The notes: generated by a model from the sequence alone, not told the origin. Counted from the first letter of the stretch, positions 26,248 through 35,315 are shown. The stretch: 64,000 nucleotides of DNA from Photobacterium aquae (GCF_001029445.1 NZ_LDOT01000023.1:186001-250000), one strand, 5' to 3'. A program made the numbers and translations.

Positions 26248-27741
26248 ATGAATGGGTCATTTTATCGAGCACAAAAAGGTGTTGCCGCAATATGGTTTGC
26301 GATGTTGCTGGTGCCGTTAATGGCGCTGATCTTTTTGGCAATTGAAGGAACGCGGTATATTCAGGAAAAAAGTCGGTTGGAAGATGCCACCGAAGCCGCT
26401 GCTTTGGCGATTACAATTGCCGACAATAGGAGTAAAGCCAAATCCATGGCTGAAGATTATGTTCGGGCATATGTACGAGATATTGATGCCATCAATATAA
26501 AAACGGTTCGTACATTTCAAGATAGCAAGCCTAACATTGGTCAGGAAGAATATGTGCAATACAGCGTTGATGCCAGAACGTGGCAGCATACGTGGTTTAC
26601 GAGTTCCCTTATTCCTTCTTTTTCGCCCGAGCAAGATATTGCTGGTCATTCACTGGCTAAGAAATATCCTCAGTATCTTGGCGATAGGGATGTCGATATT
26701 GTTTTTGTTTCTGATTTTTCAGGTTCAATGAACAGAAGTTGGCAGGGACGTTCGCAGTTGTTTTGGTTGAAGAATGCCATCAATAGGATTTCATCTAATA
26801 TTTTGGTACCTGATCCGGATGATCACATTATCAAAAACCGAGTGGCCTTTGTTCCGTTCAATATGCGGGTACAAGACAAAATCAACAATAGGCTGATTTG
26901 CAATACTCAGCTTCGATATAACAATTACCGAAGCTCGGTGAGTACGCTGGATTACGAAGAAGTTGATTGGTCTTTTTGGGCACCATACAGTCTCAATACT
27001 CTTAAGCAATGTCGCCTGAATTCTCGAGATTGTCCTGGCTATTCAAGAACTACCAAGCATCATCGGCGAGAGGAAGCCAGACGAATCTATGATGTATTGT
27101 CTACTAACTCATGGCGTTTGATTGACCACCCGTATTATGTTGATTATTCGCAGACAGTTGCTGATGCATTTGTAAATAAAGTGGACTATGAACAACTGCA
27201 TTATGACAGTTCAGAGAACTATCTATATAGCCAAAAGTATAACTGTTCGCGTGGTTCTGACGCATTCTGGACGATAGGATTGTCATCGTCTCAATCGGCG
27301 CTATATAGGGTGCAGCAGATGGGGGCAAACGGCGCAACGGCGGCCTATCAAGGAATTTTGCGCGGAGCGCAGGTAATGGCTGAAGGGCGTCCAAAAAGCC
27401 ATGATCCAAAGGTATTGAAAGCATATCGAGAGCGCTTGAAGATGATCTTGATATTGAGTGATGGCGAGGAATCTCCATATCGAAATGTTCTACCCGAGTT
27501 AGTTAACAGAGGGTTATGCGATAAGATTCGTGCTGGTTTTAGCGATAGCGAACAGCCGCTATATATCGGTGTTGTCGGCATTAATTTCAATGCTAGCCAT
27601 CAGAGTGGTTTTCAACGCTGCGTGGTTAATCCCGATGAAGATATTATTGATGTCAACGATGTTGATGATCTGATAGATAAAATTGAAGAGTTAATTAAAA
27701 AAGGTGCCCGTTCAAGCGGTATTACAAAACTGTACGGATAA
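26248..27741 (+). CDS. tadG: TadG-like protein with von Willebrand A domain
   Basis: A 497-residue protein with a pilin-like N-terminal helix (QKGVAAIWFAMLLVPLMALIFLAIEGTRY) and a von Willebrand A domain from about 150. The metal-site motif DxSGS is present as DFSGSM, and ILSDGEESP is the later strand motif. Unlike TadE and TadF, mature position 5 is not Glu (GVAAIWF), usual for TadG. TadG is thought to anchor or support the pilus in the envelope. Confidence 0.9.
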   Translation: MNGSFYRAQKGVAAIWFAMLLVPLMALIFLAIEGTRYIQEKSRLEDATEAAALAITIADNRSKAKSMAEDYVRAYVRDIDAINIKTVRTFQDSKPNIGQEEYVQYSVDARTWQHTWFTSSLIPSFSPEQDIAGHSLAKKYPQYLGDRDVDIVFVSDFSGSMNRSWQGRSQLFWLKNAINRISSNILVPDPDDHIIKNRVAFVPFNMRVQDKINNRLICNTQLRYNNYRSSVSTLDYEEVDWSFWAPYSLNTLKQCRLNSRDCPGYSRTTKHHRREEARRIYDVLSTNSWRLIDHPYYVDYSQTVADAFVNKVDYEQLHYDSSENYLYSQKYNCSRGSDAFWTIGLSSSQSALYRVQQMGANGATAAYQGILRGAQVMAEGRPKSHDPKVLKAYRERLKMILILSDGEESPYRNVLPELVNRGLCDKIRAGFSDSEQPLYIGVVGINFNASHQSGFQRCVVNPDEDIIDVNDVDDLIDKIEELIKKGARSSGITKLYG

Positions 27742-27747
27742 TTAAAA

Positions 27748-28389
27748 ATGTTGAAAAAGTTATTTCCACTCGTGTGTTTATTACCATTGAGCTGCGTTGC
27801 CGCTAGTGGTGATGATCTGGCGATTGAAAGTTATTGTAGTACTGGTCAGTATGCCGTTGTCCATCGGGTCGAAATTGGGCAGGTGCAGGGTATCGGTCAG
27901 CATCGGAATGGTTTTTTGCAAATATCGGTCCCCAGTGAGTCAAAAGCCTTGAAGAAGGCATTGTTGGATGCTGCGCAGCCTCTGGGGATATCGGCCCAGT
28001 GCATAGAGTATCTTGATGGCAAGCAACTGCTAGTAATGACAGGCGATAAGTCTCTTCAGTCGTCATTACTTGGACGGGTCTATTTTGACTTTGACAATGC
28101 CCAGTTAACCCCATTCTCTAAACAAATTTTGGATTATGTCGCTCGTCAGTTAGCAAAATCCGAACAGGTTGTCGCATTGCAGGGCAATACGGATAATCGT
28201 GGTAGCCAAAAATACAACTACCAACTAGGTATTAAGCGAGCTGAGCAAAGCGCAGATTATTTGCATGGAAAGGGGATTCGATCACAGCGTTTGCTTGTAG
28301 AAAGTAAAGGTGAGCAGGCCCCCATAGAAACCAACGATTCCGAATTTGGTCGTGAGAATAACCGTCGGGTAGATATTATCTTGCCGTAA
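27748..28389 (+). CDS. OmpA-like peptidoglycan-binding protein of the Tad operon
   Basis: A 213-residue exported protein (signal peptide LKKLFPLVCLLPLSCVAA). The C-terminal OmpA domain begins at VYFDFDNAQLTP (about 111) and keeps the diaminopimelate-binding Asp in NTDNRGS and Arg in NNRRVDI. The N-terminal 90 residues hold two cysteines and no recognised domain. As last gene of the operon it probably fixes the Tad complex to peptidoglycan; this role is inference from context. Confidence 0.88.
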   Translation: MLKKLFPLVCLLPLSCVAASGDDLAIESYCSTGQYAVVHRVEIGQVQGIGQHRNGFLQISVPSESKALKKALLDAAQPLGISAQCIEYLDGKQLLVMTGDKSLQSSLLGRVYFDFDNAQLTPFSKQILDYVARQLAKSEQVVALQGNTDNRGSQKYNYQLGIKRAEQSADYLHGKGIRSQRLLVESKGEQAPIETNDSEFGRENNRRVDIILP

Positions 28390-28419
28390 TGATTTTGGGT
28401 TGATAATTCGTACGCATGA

Positions 28420-28450
28420 AAAAGCCAGCCTTTTTAGGGCTGGCTTTTTT
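28420..28450 (+). terminator. Intrinsic terminator of the Tad operon
   Basis: AAAGCCAGCC pairs with GGCTGGCTTT around a T-rich loop, then T-run. The only strong terminator after 16463, consistent with one long transcript. Confidence 0.88.
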
Positions 28451-28529
28451 ATTGTCTATGAAAAGCCGTTGGGTTGCTGTGCAATAGTAAATGCTCATCC
28501 GCAGATCGATGCTGAATGAGAAGGTTTGT

Positions 28530-29357
28530 CTAGCTTGGTTTACCGTTGAAGGCAAAGAAGTGATGGACCGGCCCATGCCCGGAACCAATCTTCAAATCGT
28601 CAGCGTGTCTGAGCGCGTCTGTAATATATTGCTTGGCAAATTTGACGGCGATTGGAAGGGGATAGCCCTGGGCAAGAAATGAGGCAATGGCAGCAGAGAG
28701 GGTACAACCCGTGCCGTGGGTATTGCGTGTGGCAATTCTGGGTGTTGAAAGACGAATGACCTCATTGGGCAAGATAAGGAGATCAGTACAGCTTGCAGCT
28801 TGTTCTAAATGTCCGCCTTTAAGCAAAACGGATTTTGCACCCAATAGGCGCAGCGCATCAATGAGGGTTTCCATTTCATCTTCAGAAGTGGGAATTGGGC
28901 AGCCTAGTAGGGCGGCGGCTTCAGGCAAATTGGGGGTGATGATATCAGCTAGCGGTATTAGCTCAGATTGCAGGGTGGAAATAGCCGTTTGTTCAAGCAG
29001 CAAATCACCGCTGGTTGCCACCATAACGGGATCGATAACAAGGAACTTAGGTTGGTATTGCTGCAATTTGTTTGCAACGGCTTTTATGATGCGACTATCG
29101 CTAAGCATGCCGATTTTGACTGCTTGAATATCGAGATCAGAGAATACAGCGTCTAATTGTTGTTCGACAAATGAAGGATCGATTCCTAAGATACCACTGA
29201 CACCTTGGGTATTTTGTGCTGTAAGGGCGGTAATGACAGAGCAGGCATAGCTGCCCGTAGCGGAAATTGCCTTGATGTCTGCTTGAATACCGGCACCACC
29301 ACCACTGTCCGAGCCAGCGATAGTCAGTGTGATGGGAGTCTTGGATGGATTGGCCAT
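28530..29357 (-). CDS. thiD: Hydroxymethylpyrimidine/phosphomethylpyrimidine kinase
   Basis: A 275-residue ribokinase-fold enzyme that phosphorylates HMP and HMP-P in thiamine synthesis. It has the ThiD start ITLTIAGSDSGGGAGIQAD, KIGMLSD, IDPVMVATSG, and the catalytic Asp region NTHGTGCTLSAAIA. It is a stand-alone gene under a TPP riboswitch. ATG 29357 has GAGG six bases before it. Confidence 0.95.
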   Translation of the reverse strand: MANPSKTPITLTIAGSDSGGGAGIQADIKAISATGSYACSVITALTAQNTQGVSGILGIDPSFVEQQLDAVFSDLDIQAVKIGMLSDSRIIKAVANKLQQYQPKFLVIDPVMVATSGDLLLEQTAISTLQSELIPLADIITPNLPEAAALLGCPIPTSEDEMETLIDALRLLGAKSVLLKGGHLEQAASCTDLLILPNEVIRLSTPRIATRNTHGTGCTLSAAIASFLAQGYPLPIAVKFAKQYITDALRHADDLKIGSGHGPVHHFFAFNGKPS

Positions 29358-29423
29358 GTCTACCTCGTTATTCGGCGTGGGTAGCGTGGCTTTTCTATGG
29401 GGGTAGTTGGTTTACACCTATAG

Positions 29424-29449
29424 AGGGAACAAAGTCATGCTAGTTCCCT
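29424..29449 (-). promoter_or_regulatory. Alternative helix of the thiD riboswitch
   Basis: AGGGAAC at the 3' end of the TPP aptamer pairs perfectly with GTTCCCT 12 bases downstream. It uses the conserved AGGGAA and part of P1, so this helix and the folded aptamer exclude each other. No T-run follows, which argues for translational rather than termination control. Confidence 0.6.
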
Positions 29450-29536
29450 ACGCCATTATTAAATGGATCAGGTTCAACGGGTCCCACTCTTTGCGCTTGG
29501 CGGTGGTGGTCTCAGCCTTTTGGCTCCCCGACTAAC
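29439..29536 (-). promoter_or_regulatory. TPP riboswitch (THI element) of thiD
   Basis: On the minus strand, 81 bases before thiD, the conserved THI-element pieces appear in order: TCGGGG, GGCTGAGA, ACCCGTTGAACCTGATC, TAATAATGGCGTAGGGAA. P1 is formed by GTTAGT (29536-29531) and ACTAGC (29444-29439). High thiamine pyrophosphate would lower thiD expression. Confidence 0.93.
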
Positions 29537-29666
29537 TCTGTTTATATTAACAGATATATTCTTGAAAATTCAATTTGAGATAGATTCTTAGCTTTTGATC
29601 CACGTTGAGGTATCAAACTCATCATATTCAAAGAATGGCAAATAAAATTTGATGGCGTCTATTATA

Positions 29667-29694
29667 AAAAAACCGCCATAAAGGCGGTTTTTTT
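29667..29694. terminator. Intrinsic terminator, bidirectional
   Basis: AACCGCC and GGCGGTT around a short loop, flanked by A7 and T7. It closes the leftward PhnA-like gene. Confidence 0.88.
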
Positions 29695-29710
29695 GGAAAG
29701 AGTCAGGCTC

Positions 29711-30274
29711 TTATTTCTTACGGCAATATTCAGCAATGATGAACATTGTCTGACCGTTTACTTTGCCTTGAATGTGCTTAGGATCATCAGTCAGGTTAAC
29801 ACCACGAACAGCAGTACCCTGCTTGATTACCATGCTTGAACCTTTAACTGGCAGGTCTTTGATGATAGTAACATCATCGCCTTTTTTCAGTTCAACGCCG
29901 TTTACGTCGCGTGGTTTGTCTTCGTCGGCTAGTAGGCCTTTTTCTGCCCACTCAATTTTGTCTTCTTCTAGGTACAGCATGTCTAGTAGATCTTGAGCCC
30001 AAGTTTCAGAAGACAGACGCTTAAGCATACGGTATGCCATTACCTGTACAGCTGGTTCTTGGCTCCACATGCTGTCGTTCAGGCAGCGCCAGTGGTTTTG
30101 ATCTAGTGTTTCAGCATCTTCGATTTCGCTACGGCACTTTTCACATACCAGCACACAACTTGCAGCAGTTGAGTCTGGAGAGGCTGGTACTTCATATACT
30201 TTTAGATCATCAGTAGAAGAACACAGTTCACATTGCTCGCCAGCGCGCTGTTTTACGATTGATTCAATACTCAT
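29711..30274 (-). CDS. PhnA/YjdM family zinc-ribbon protein
   Basis: A 187-residue protein of the PhnA (YjdM) family. An N-terminal zinc ribbon is formed by CELC (about 14-17) and CEKC (44-47), and the C-terminal SH3-like PhnA domain runs from DVNGVELKKGDDVTIIKDLPVKGSS. Despite its name the family is not shown to be a phosphonoacetate hydrolase. It stands alone with its own terminator. Confidence 0.88.
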   Translation of the reverse strand: MSIESIVKQRAGEQCELCSSTDDLKVYEVPASPDSTAASCVLVCEKCRSEIEDAETLDQNHWRCLNDSMWSQEPAVQVMAYRMLKRLSSETWAQDLLDMLYLEEDKIEWAEKGLLADEDKPRDVNGVELKKGDDVTIIKDLPVKGSSMVIKQGTAVRGVNLTDDPKHIQGKVNGQTMFIIAEYCRKK

Positions 30275-30506
30275 AGTTATTATCCGTAGATGTGTAATGG
30301 TAGAAGTTACCCATACAGGTAATTGTTCTGTTTATTATGCCATTAAATATAAATAATGGAAGGAATCAAGATCAAGATCACATTAATTAGCTATATTGTG
30401 TTCAAAATTCCAGCAGTTAACATTGTGTTTGTAATGATAGTGTGATGCAGGTGTGAGTGAAATGAGTCTATAATCTGAATAAAAATATTACTACATGAGG
30501 GATTAT

Positions 30507-30986
30507 ATGAAAAAAACATGTGTTTTTTTGTCATTGATGGCGCTATTCGGTTGTAACGATGATGATATGGAGGCTGCATTAAAGGGAGACACTCGGGTTT
30601 TTGCAGTTGATGGGGCGAAGGTGGATACCGTGCTCGTGAGTAAATATTACACGCTTGATGAGGCGGAAGCGTTGATCGTTATTCCCGATGAACTGCCGCG
30701 AGGTGATCTTGCCGGTTTGCAAAATTTGGGGGTAAAAGAAGAGGTTCAGTGTGGCTACATTGATACGACAGATGAAATTTGTTTTACGCTAAATGATTCA
30801 GCCAGTTGTTTACCAAGCGAGGTAAAAATGCTCGGTGTTAAAATCTATACGATTGATATTGAGAATATTGATGAAGCGGTAGATTTTGGTTTTTATCCTA
30901 CCATTACCTCTCAGTTAACGGGGGCATTTATTGATTTCGATATTGAAAGTGCCCCTTGTCCATTAACAGGCAATGAGGTCATTTAA
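30507..30986 (+). CDS. Unknown lipoprotein upstream of the GlyGly-CTERM protease
   Basis: A 159-residue lipoprotein (lipobox ALFGC, Cys 16 from ATG 30507) followed by an acidic stretch DDDME. ATG 30507 has GAGGGAT at good spacing; the ATG 12 bases upstream has none. Four later cysteines (EVQC, EICF, ASCL, APCP) could form two disulfides. No domain is recognised. It is 171 bases upstream of a secreted serine protease on the same strand, so it may be a partner, an inhibitor or independent. Confidence 0.65.
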   Translation: MKKTCVFLSLMALFGCNDDDMEAALKGDTRVFAVDGAKVDTVLVSKYYTLDEAEALIVIPDELPRGDLAGLQNLGVKEEVQCGYIDTTDEICFTLNDSASCLPSEVKMLGVKIYTIDIENIDEAVDFGFYPTITSQLTGAFIDFDIESAPCPLTGNEVI

Positions 30987-31157
30987 GTTCACTGTTAACA
31001 ATGGGTTATGGAACTCGCATAGCACTAAAATGATGCAATGATGTAAGTTAACTCGAATGTGGGGCGTAATGACTCGCATTTTGTCATTCTTCTATCTGTG
31101 GTTTCTATAAGGGCTTGTTATTCTGCTCAGATTGAATGGATTCTGGAGTAGTTAGGA

Positions 31158-32396
31158 ATGAAAAAAGCCCTTCTGGCCTTGGCGACCTCTATGCTTTTAC
31201 CATCGATGATGGCAGGAGCATCGAATGTTACCCCTTATGTCGTTGGTGGTGATCCTGTAACCGATATCAGCAATCACAGTTGGATGGCTTCGTTGCGTGT
31301 TCTTCCTATGGATAATGCTCATAACTGTGGTGCGTCAGTCATTAGTGAAAACTGGGCATTGACAGCTGCCCATTGTGTCGTGAGTTATGATTCGAACTCG
31401 AAAAAGCACTTTGTAATTCAGCCGCACCAACTAAATCTTGCGGTTGGCTCACCAACGCTTGAGTTGACCGATGTTGGTCACCTTTATTCAATATCGCATG
31501 TCGTTGTCCATCCTGACTATTCACCGGGGGCTTTGGTTGAAGGTGACTTTGATGGTTCGCAAGAAGTGGTTAAAACTGCATTGCAGAATGATATTGCTCT
31601 ACTGCGGGTTAGCCGTCCATTCCCATCGGATTCGGTGACACCGATTACTTTAGCGGCCCCAGATGTTGCCAGTGAGATCGATACCCGTTTGGCTCAGGAG
31701 TGGGATCCGGCAAACCGTGTTAAAAATAATAGGCTATCTGGATGGGGATTTGTTGATCCAGGTGCCAGTATTCTTCCTAATGAGCTTCAAGAGGCTTATT
31801 TGACCCATGTTCCTATTGCTGATTGTTTTGCCCTTATTGAGCAAGGTAATGGGATGCACGGTATTATAGCCAGCCCGTTCGATCAGACTAAGATATGTAC
31901 TATAGCACCTGAGATTCGAGATGATATTGTGATTGATCCTGATGATCTGACCAATGAAGGGGAAGAGGAAGAGGATCAAGAGGAAGTGTTGGATGGTGAT
32001 TACGGTGCTGACTCCTGCAAGGGAGACAGCGGTGGTCCGCTTCGCGCACAAGATGAGTTAGGTAATTGGGTTCAGGTTGGTATTGTGAGTGGTGGTGTGA
32101 CAGGTATACCGACATGTGGTTCGGTTAATCGTCCATCATTCTATACTCGTGTTGGCACTTATTATAATTGGGTGATGCGAGTGATCGCGAAAGTGCCTGA
32201 GAATCCAATTTCGCCACCAGCTTACATCATTGAGCAGGATAAAGAGGCCAGTGGTAATGGATGTAATCCTAATGCAGATGGCATTTCACCAACGAACTGT
32301 GAAATGGGCAAATATGTTGATTCAAGCGGTGGCTCTACCGGGTGGGCATGGTTGCTAACATTGGCGGGTCTCGGGTTTATTCGACGTAAGCGCTAA
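31158..32396 (+). CDS. Trypsin-like serine protease with GlyGly-CTERM sorting tail
   Basis: A 412-residue secreted S1 protease. After the signal peptide comes the zymogen junction PYVVGG (activation before VVGG, about residue 28). The triad is H72 (LTAAHC), D145 (NDIALL) and S291 (GDSGGP). An acidic insertion sits at about 253-283. The C-terminus is a GlyGly-CTERM signal: GGSTGWAWLLTLAGLGF then RRKR, which rhombosortase cuts so the protein is held on the surface after type II secretion. V. cholerae VesB and VesC are the best-known relatives. A terminator follows. Confidence 0.92.
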   Translation: MKKALLALATSMLLPSMMAGASNVTPYVVGGDPVTDISNHSWMASLRVLPMDNAHNCGASVISENWALTAAHCVVSYDSNSKKHFVIQPHQLNLAVGSPTLELTDVGHLYSISHVVVHPDYSPGALVEGDFDGSQEVVKTALQNDIALLRVSRPFPSDSVTPITLAAPDVASEIDTRLAQEWDPANRVKNNRLSGWGFVDPGASILPNELQEAYLTHVPIADCFALIEQGNGMHGIIASPFDQTKICTIAPEIRDDIVIDPDDLTNEGEEEEDQEEVLDGDYGADSCKGDSGGPLRAQDELGNWVQVGIVSGGVTGIPTCGSVNRPSFYTRVGTYYNWVMRVIAKVPENPISPPAYIIEQDKEASGNGCNPNADGISPTNCEMGKYVDSSGGSTGWAWLLTLAGLGFIRRKR

Positions 32397-32418
32397 CCAT
32401 CCGAGTTGCTTTTAAAAG

Positions 32419-32447
32419 AAACGGACGCATTTCAGCGTCCGTTTTTG
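32419..32447 (+). terminator. Intrinsic terminator
   Basis: AAACGGACGC pairs with GCGTCCGTTT around ATTTCA, followed by TTGTTTT. It sits between the convergent protease and codA genes. Confidence 0.88.
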
Positions 32448-32467
32448 TTTTGTGTTAAGTCGACGAT

Positions 32468-33754
32468 TTAGCGACGAAAGGTGACAGGCTCAGCATTCTC
32501 TCCGAGATGAATATGAGTAACCGCTGGCTGCGTTTCAGCAATAATCTTGCCTTGGCGAATTGAGTAGCGAACAGGGACTTGGCGGCGAACGGCGTCAAAG
32601 CCGTTTTCTGCTGGCAGAATCAAAAGGTTGCCTGGCTTGCCCTCTTCGATGCCGTAGCGATCTTGAATGTTCAGAGTTCGCGCTGAATGAGTGCTGATCA
32701 GATCTAGCCCATTGTTGATTTGCTCATAGCCCATAACCTGACAGACATGGAGCCCCATGTGAAGTACTTGCAACATGTTTGCTGTGCCTAGTGGATACCA
32801 TGGGTCAAAGACATCATCATGACCAAAGCAGACATTAATATTGGATGCTAGCATCTCTTTGACGCGCGTAACGCCACGTCGTTTTGGATAGTCATCGAAG
32901 CGCCCTTGCAAGTGGATATTTACCAATGGATTGGCAACAAAGCTAATACCCGACATTTTGAGCAAGCGGAACAGACGGGATGCATACGCGCCATTGTATG
33001 AATGCATTGCAGTGGTGTGGCTTGCCGTGACTTTATCACCCATCTCATATTTGTGGGCGAGTGCTGCGAGAGTCTCTACAAAACGAGATTGCTCATCATC
33101 GATTTCATCACAGTGCACATCAATGAGGCGGTCGTATTTACGTGCTAACTCAAAGGCAAAATGCAGAGATTCAATACCGTACTCACGGGTGAATTCAAAG
33201 TGGGGAATTGCACCGACGACATCTGCGCCCATTTTAACGGCTTGTTCCATTAATTCTTTGCCGTTAGGGTAGGAGAGAATGCCCTCCTGAGGGAACGCTA
33301 CGATTTGAATATCAACCCATTCCTTCATTTCTTCTTTGACTTCAAGCATTGCTTTAAGGGCAATGAGCGTAGGGTCAGAAACGTCGACATGGGTACGGAC
33401 ATGCTGGATACCGTTGGCAATTTGCCATTTCAGCGTTTGCTTTGCACGGCGTTTGACATCTTCCACAGAGAGCATTGATTTACGTTCTGCCCAGCGTTCG
33501 ATACCTTCAAAAAGCGTTCCGGAAATGTTCCAGTTAGGCTCACCGGCCGTTTGCGTGGTATCAAGGTGAATATGCGGTTCACAAAACGGAGCGATTGCCA
33601 TGCCGTTTTCGCCATCCAAAATGACACCATCGAAGTGGAAGGCATCATCCATAGTTTTGATCGCTGTAATAGTTCCCTCTTCGATGAGGATTTGATGCAG
33701 GCCTTCCTTGCCACGTAGTGTAATGTTTTGAATTAGCATGTTTGTGCTTTGCAT
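32468..33754 (-). CDS. codA: Cytosine deaminase
   Basis: A 428-residue amidohydrolase turning cytosine into uracil and ammonia. It follows E. coli CodA almost residue by residue: EPHIHLDTTQTAGEPNW (metal His pair), VDVHCDEIDDEQSR, ASHTTAMHSYNGAY, and FGHDDVFDPWYPLG with the catalytic Asp. It is the second gene of codBA, 12 bases after codB, with AAGGATCG before the ATG. Confidence 0.96.
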   Translation of the reverse strand: MQSTNMLIQNITLRGKEGLHQILIEEGTITAIKTMDDAFHFDGVILDGENGMAIAPFCEPHIHLDTTQTAGEPNWNISGTLFEGIERWAERKSMLSVEDVKRRAKQTLKWQIANGIQHVRTHVDVSDPTLIALKAMLEVKEEMKEWVDIQIVAFPQEGILSYPNGKELMEQAVKMGADVVGAIPHFEFTREYGIESLHFAFELARKYDRLIDVHCDEIDDEQSRFVETLAALAHKYEMGDKVTASHTTAMHSYNGAYASRLFRLLKMSGISFVANPLVNIHLQGRFDDYPKRRGVTRVKEMLASNINVCFGHDDVFDPWYPLGTANMLQVLHMGLHVCQVMGYEQINNGLDLISTHSARTLNIQDRYGIEEGKPGNLLILPAENGFDAVRRQVPVRYSIRQGKIIAETQPAVTHIHLGENAEPVTFRR

Positions 33755-33766
33755 CGAGAACGATCC

Positions 33767-35008
33767 TTATGCATTTGCCGTTTGTTGGTTAGGTTTGCGG
33801 TTCAGTAGCGGGTTAAGTACAAGGTAGCTTACCGCGCCGCCGATAACGGCGTTGATAGGTACGACACCTGGCAGGAAGTGACCTGCTGCAACACCTACCG
33901 CAACACCCATGATTGCCGCCCAGTTAACTGTGTTGAATTCTGCGTTAGCAAAGTCTTTGTAACGATGACGGTTTTTCAGAAAATCTGCAATGATAATTCC
34001 GCCGATAGGAGGAATCGCCGCCGACAAGAAGGTTAGCCAGCCAACGAAGTTGTTGTACAGCCAAAGCGCACACAGGGTACCGATAAGGCCGTTTGCCATC
34101 GATAGGTACTTGCTGGACAGGCCGGTAATGTTTGAGAAACCCAGACCTGAAGCGTATAGCGCGTTGTCATTGGTTGTCCAGATATTCAAGCCGAGTACGA
34201 TGATAGCTGGAATCAATAAACCTTGTGCAATCATTACTTCTGAGATGTCAGATTGGCCAGTTGCCGCAGCACCCGCAGCGCCAAATATAAACATCAGCGA
34301 ATTACCGATGAAGAAGGCGATCATCGTGACCAGTACAGCTCCCATTGGCTTTTTGCCAAAGCGGACAAAATCAGCTGTTAGTGAGCCAGCAGAAATAAAT
34401 GATCCGACTACTAATGCTAACGCGGTAGAAAATTCAATAGGGTTTTCCGGTGTAATGGTTTTGAGGCCTTCGATGCCCCCTGCACTGCCAACGGCTTCGA
34501 ATACAGAGTAGCCACCAAGAATTGCGATGGCAGGAACAGCGATGGCGGAAAGAATCATGAGGGCGGAAATGCCGAAGTAGACTGTGGCGGTCATGAGTAG
34601 GCCGGAGACTAAAATAAGAATGTTAGTGTCGATGCCAGTCGCTTTTTGAACGGGAATAGCGAACATTGCGACCCCCACACCAAACCAACCAACTTGTGTA
34701 CCGCCGAGAAGAAGAGAGGGAAGCCAAGAGCCTTTGGAGCCGAAAGAGAAACGAGCGAGAAGATGGGTGGAAAGTCCAGTGGAAGCGCCGATGTAACCGA
34801 GGAAGGAAGTGTAGATACCGAGGATGAGATTGCCAATAAGAACTGCGAGAAAGAAATCATTGAAGGAGAGTCCCGTTCCCAATGTTCCTCCTGTCCACAT
34901 ACTGGCTGAAAAGAAGGTTAACCCTAACATTACCATGGTTAAGGAGAGAACACCTTTGCGTGCCGTGCTTGGTACTGGACCAAGGCTGTAGTTGTTGTCG
35001 CTTGCCAT
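33767..35008 (-). CDS. codB: Cytosine permease
   Basis: A 413-residue NCS1-family transporter with about 12 membrane helices, importing cytosine for CodA. MVMLGLTFFSASMWTGGTLG, GASTGLSTHLLARFSFG and TTNDNALYASGLG are typical of CodB. AGAGG is before the ATG. The long leader holds a hairpin at 35046-35069 and a PurR-like site at 35300-35315. Confidence 0.95.
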   Translation of the reverse strand: MASDNNYSLGPVPSTARKGVLSLTMVMLGLTFFSASMWTGGTLGTGLSFNDFFLAVLIGNLILGIYTSFLGYIGASTGLSTHLLARFSFGSKGSWLPSLLLGGTQVGWFGVGVAMFAIPVQKATGIDTNILILVSGLLMTATVYFGISALMILSAIAVPAIAILGGYSVFEAVGSAGGIEGLKTITPENPIEFSTALALVVGSFISAGSLTADFVRFGKKPMGAVLVTMIAFFIGNSLMFIFGAAGAAATGQSDISEVMIAQGLLIPAIIVLGLNIWTTNDNALYASGLGFSNITGLSSKYLSMANGLIGTLCALWLYNNFVGWLTFLSAAIPPIGGIIIADFLKNRHRYKDFANAEFNTVNWAAIMGVAVGVAAGHFLPGVVPINAVIGGAVSYLVLNPLLNRKPNQQTANA

Positions 35009-35045
35009 TCTTAAACCTCTACATCTCGCTATTATCGTTATAAAT

Positions 35046-35069
35046 CGCCTACCTTTTAGGTAAACGGCG
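35046..35069 (-). promoter_or_regulatory. Hairpin in the codB leader
   Basis: CGCC-TACCT and AGGTA-GGCG pair around TTT with a 3-base bulge, 38 bases before the codB start. It could regulate translation or attenuate; no T-run follows. Confidence 0.4.
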
Positions 35070-35299
35070 CGTATTTTATGTTTTGTTTGTTTTCTGTCAA
35101 TTATAAATTGATGCTTTTTGTTTGTTTTGATCTTTTAATTTTTAAAATCAATTGCTTAAAAATAAGGTTTTTTTGTTATCTTACGAATAAGTGTTGTTAT
35201 TTTACGTGTTTTGAGTTTGGTTTCTGGTTTTAATCTGCGGTTTGATTTGATAGCGGTCTGTGCTGTCTGTTTTTTCATTATTGATTTATAGAGCTCGAG

Positions 35300-35315
35300 A
35301 AGTAAACGGTTGCGA
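35300..35315. promoter_or_regulatory. PurR-operator-like site
   Basis: AAGTAAACGGTTGCGA matches the PurR consensus ACGCAAACGTTTGCGT at 12 of 16 positions, including the central CG and both AA/TT flanks. In E. coli PurR represses codBA. It is about 290 bases upstream of codB. Confidence 0.45.

Noticed and set aside
31012..31078. Repeated ACTCGCAT upstream of the secreted protease
   Set aside because: Two copies about 60 bases apart without symmetry; not enough to call an operator.
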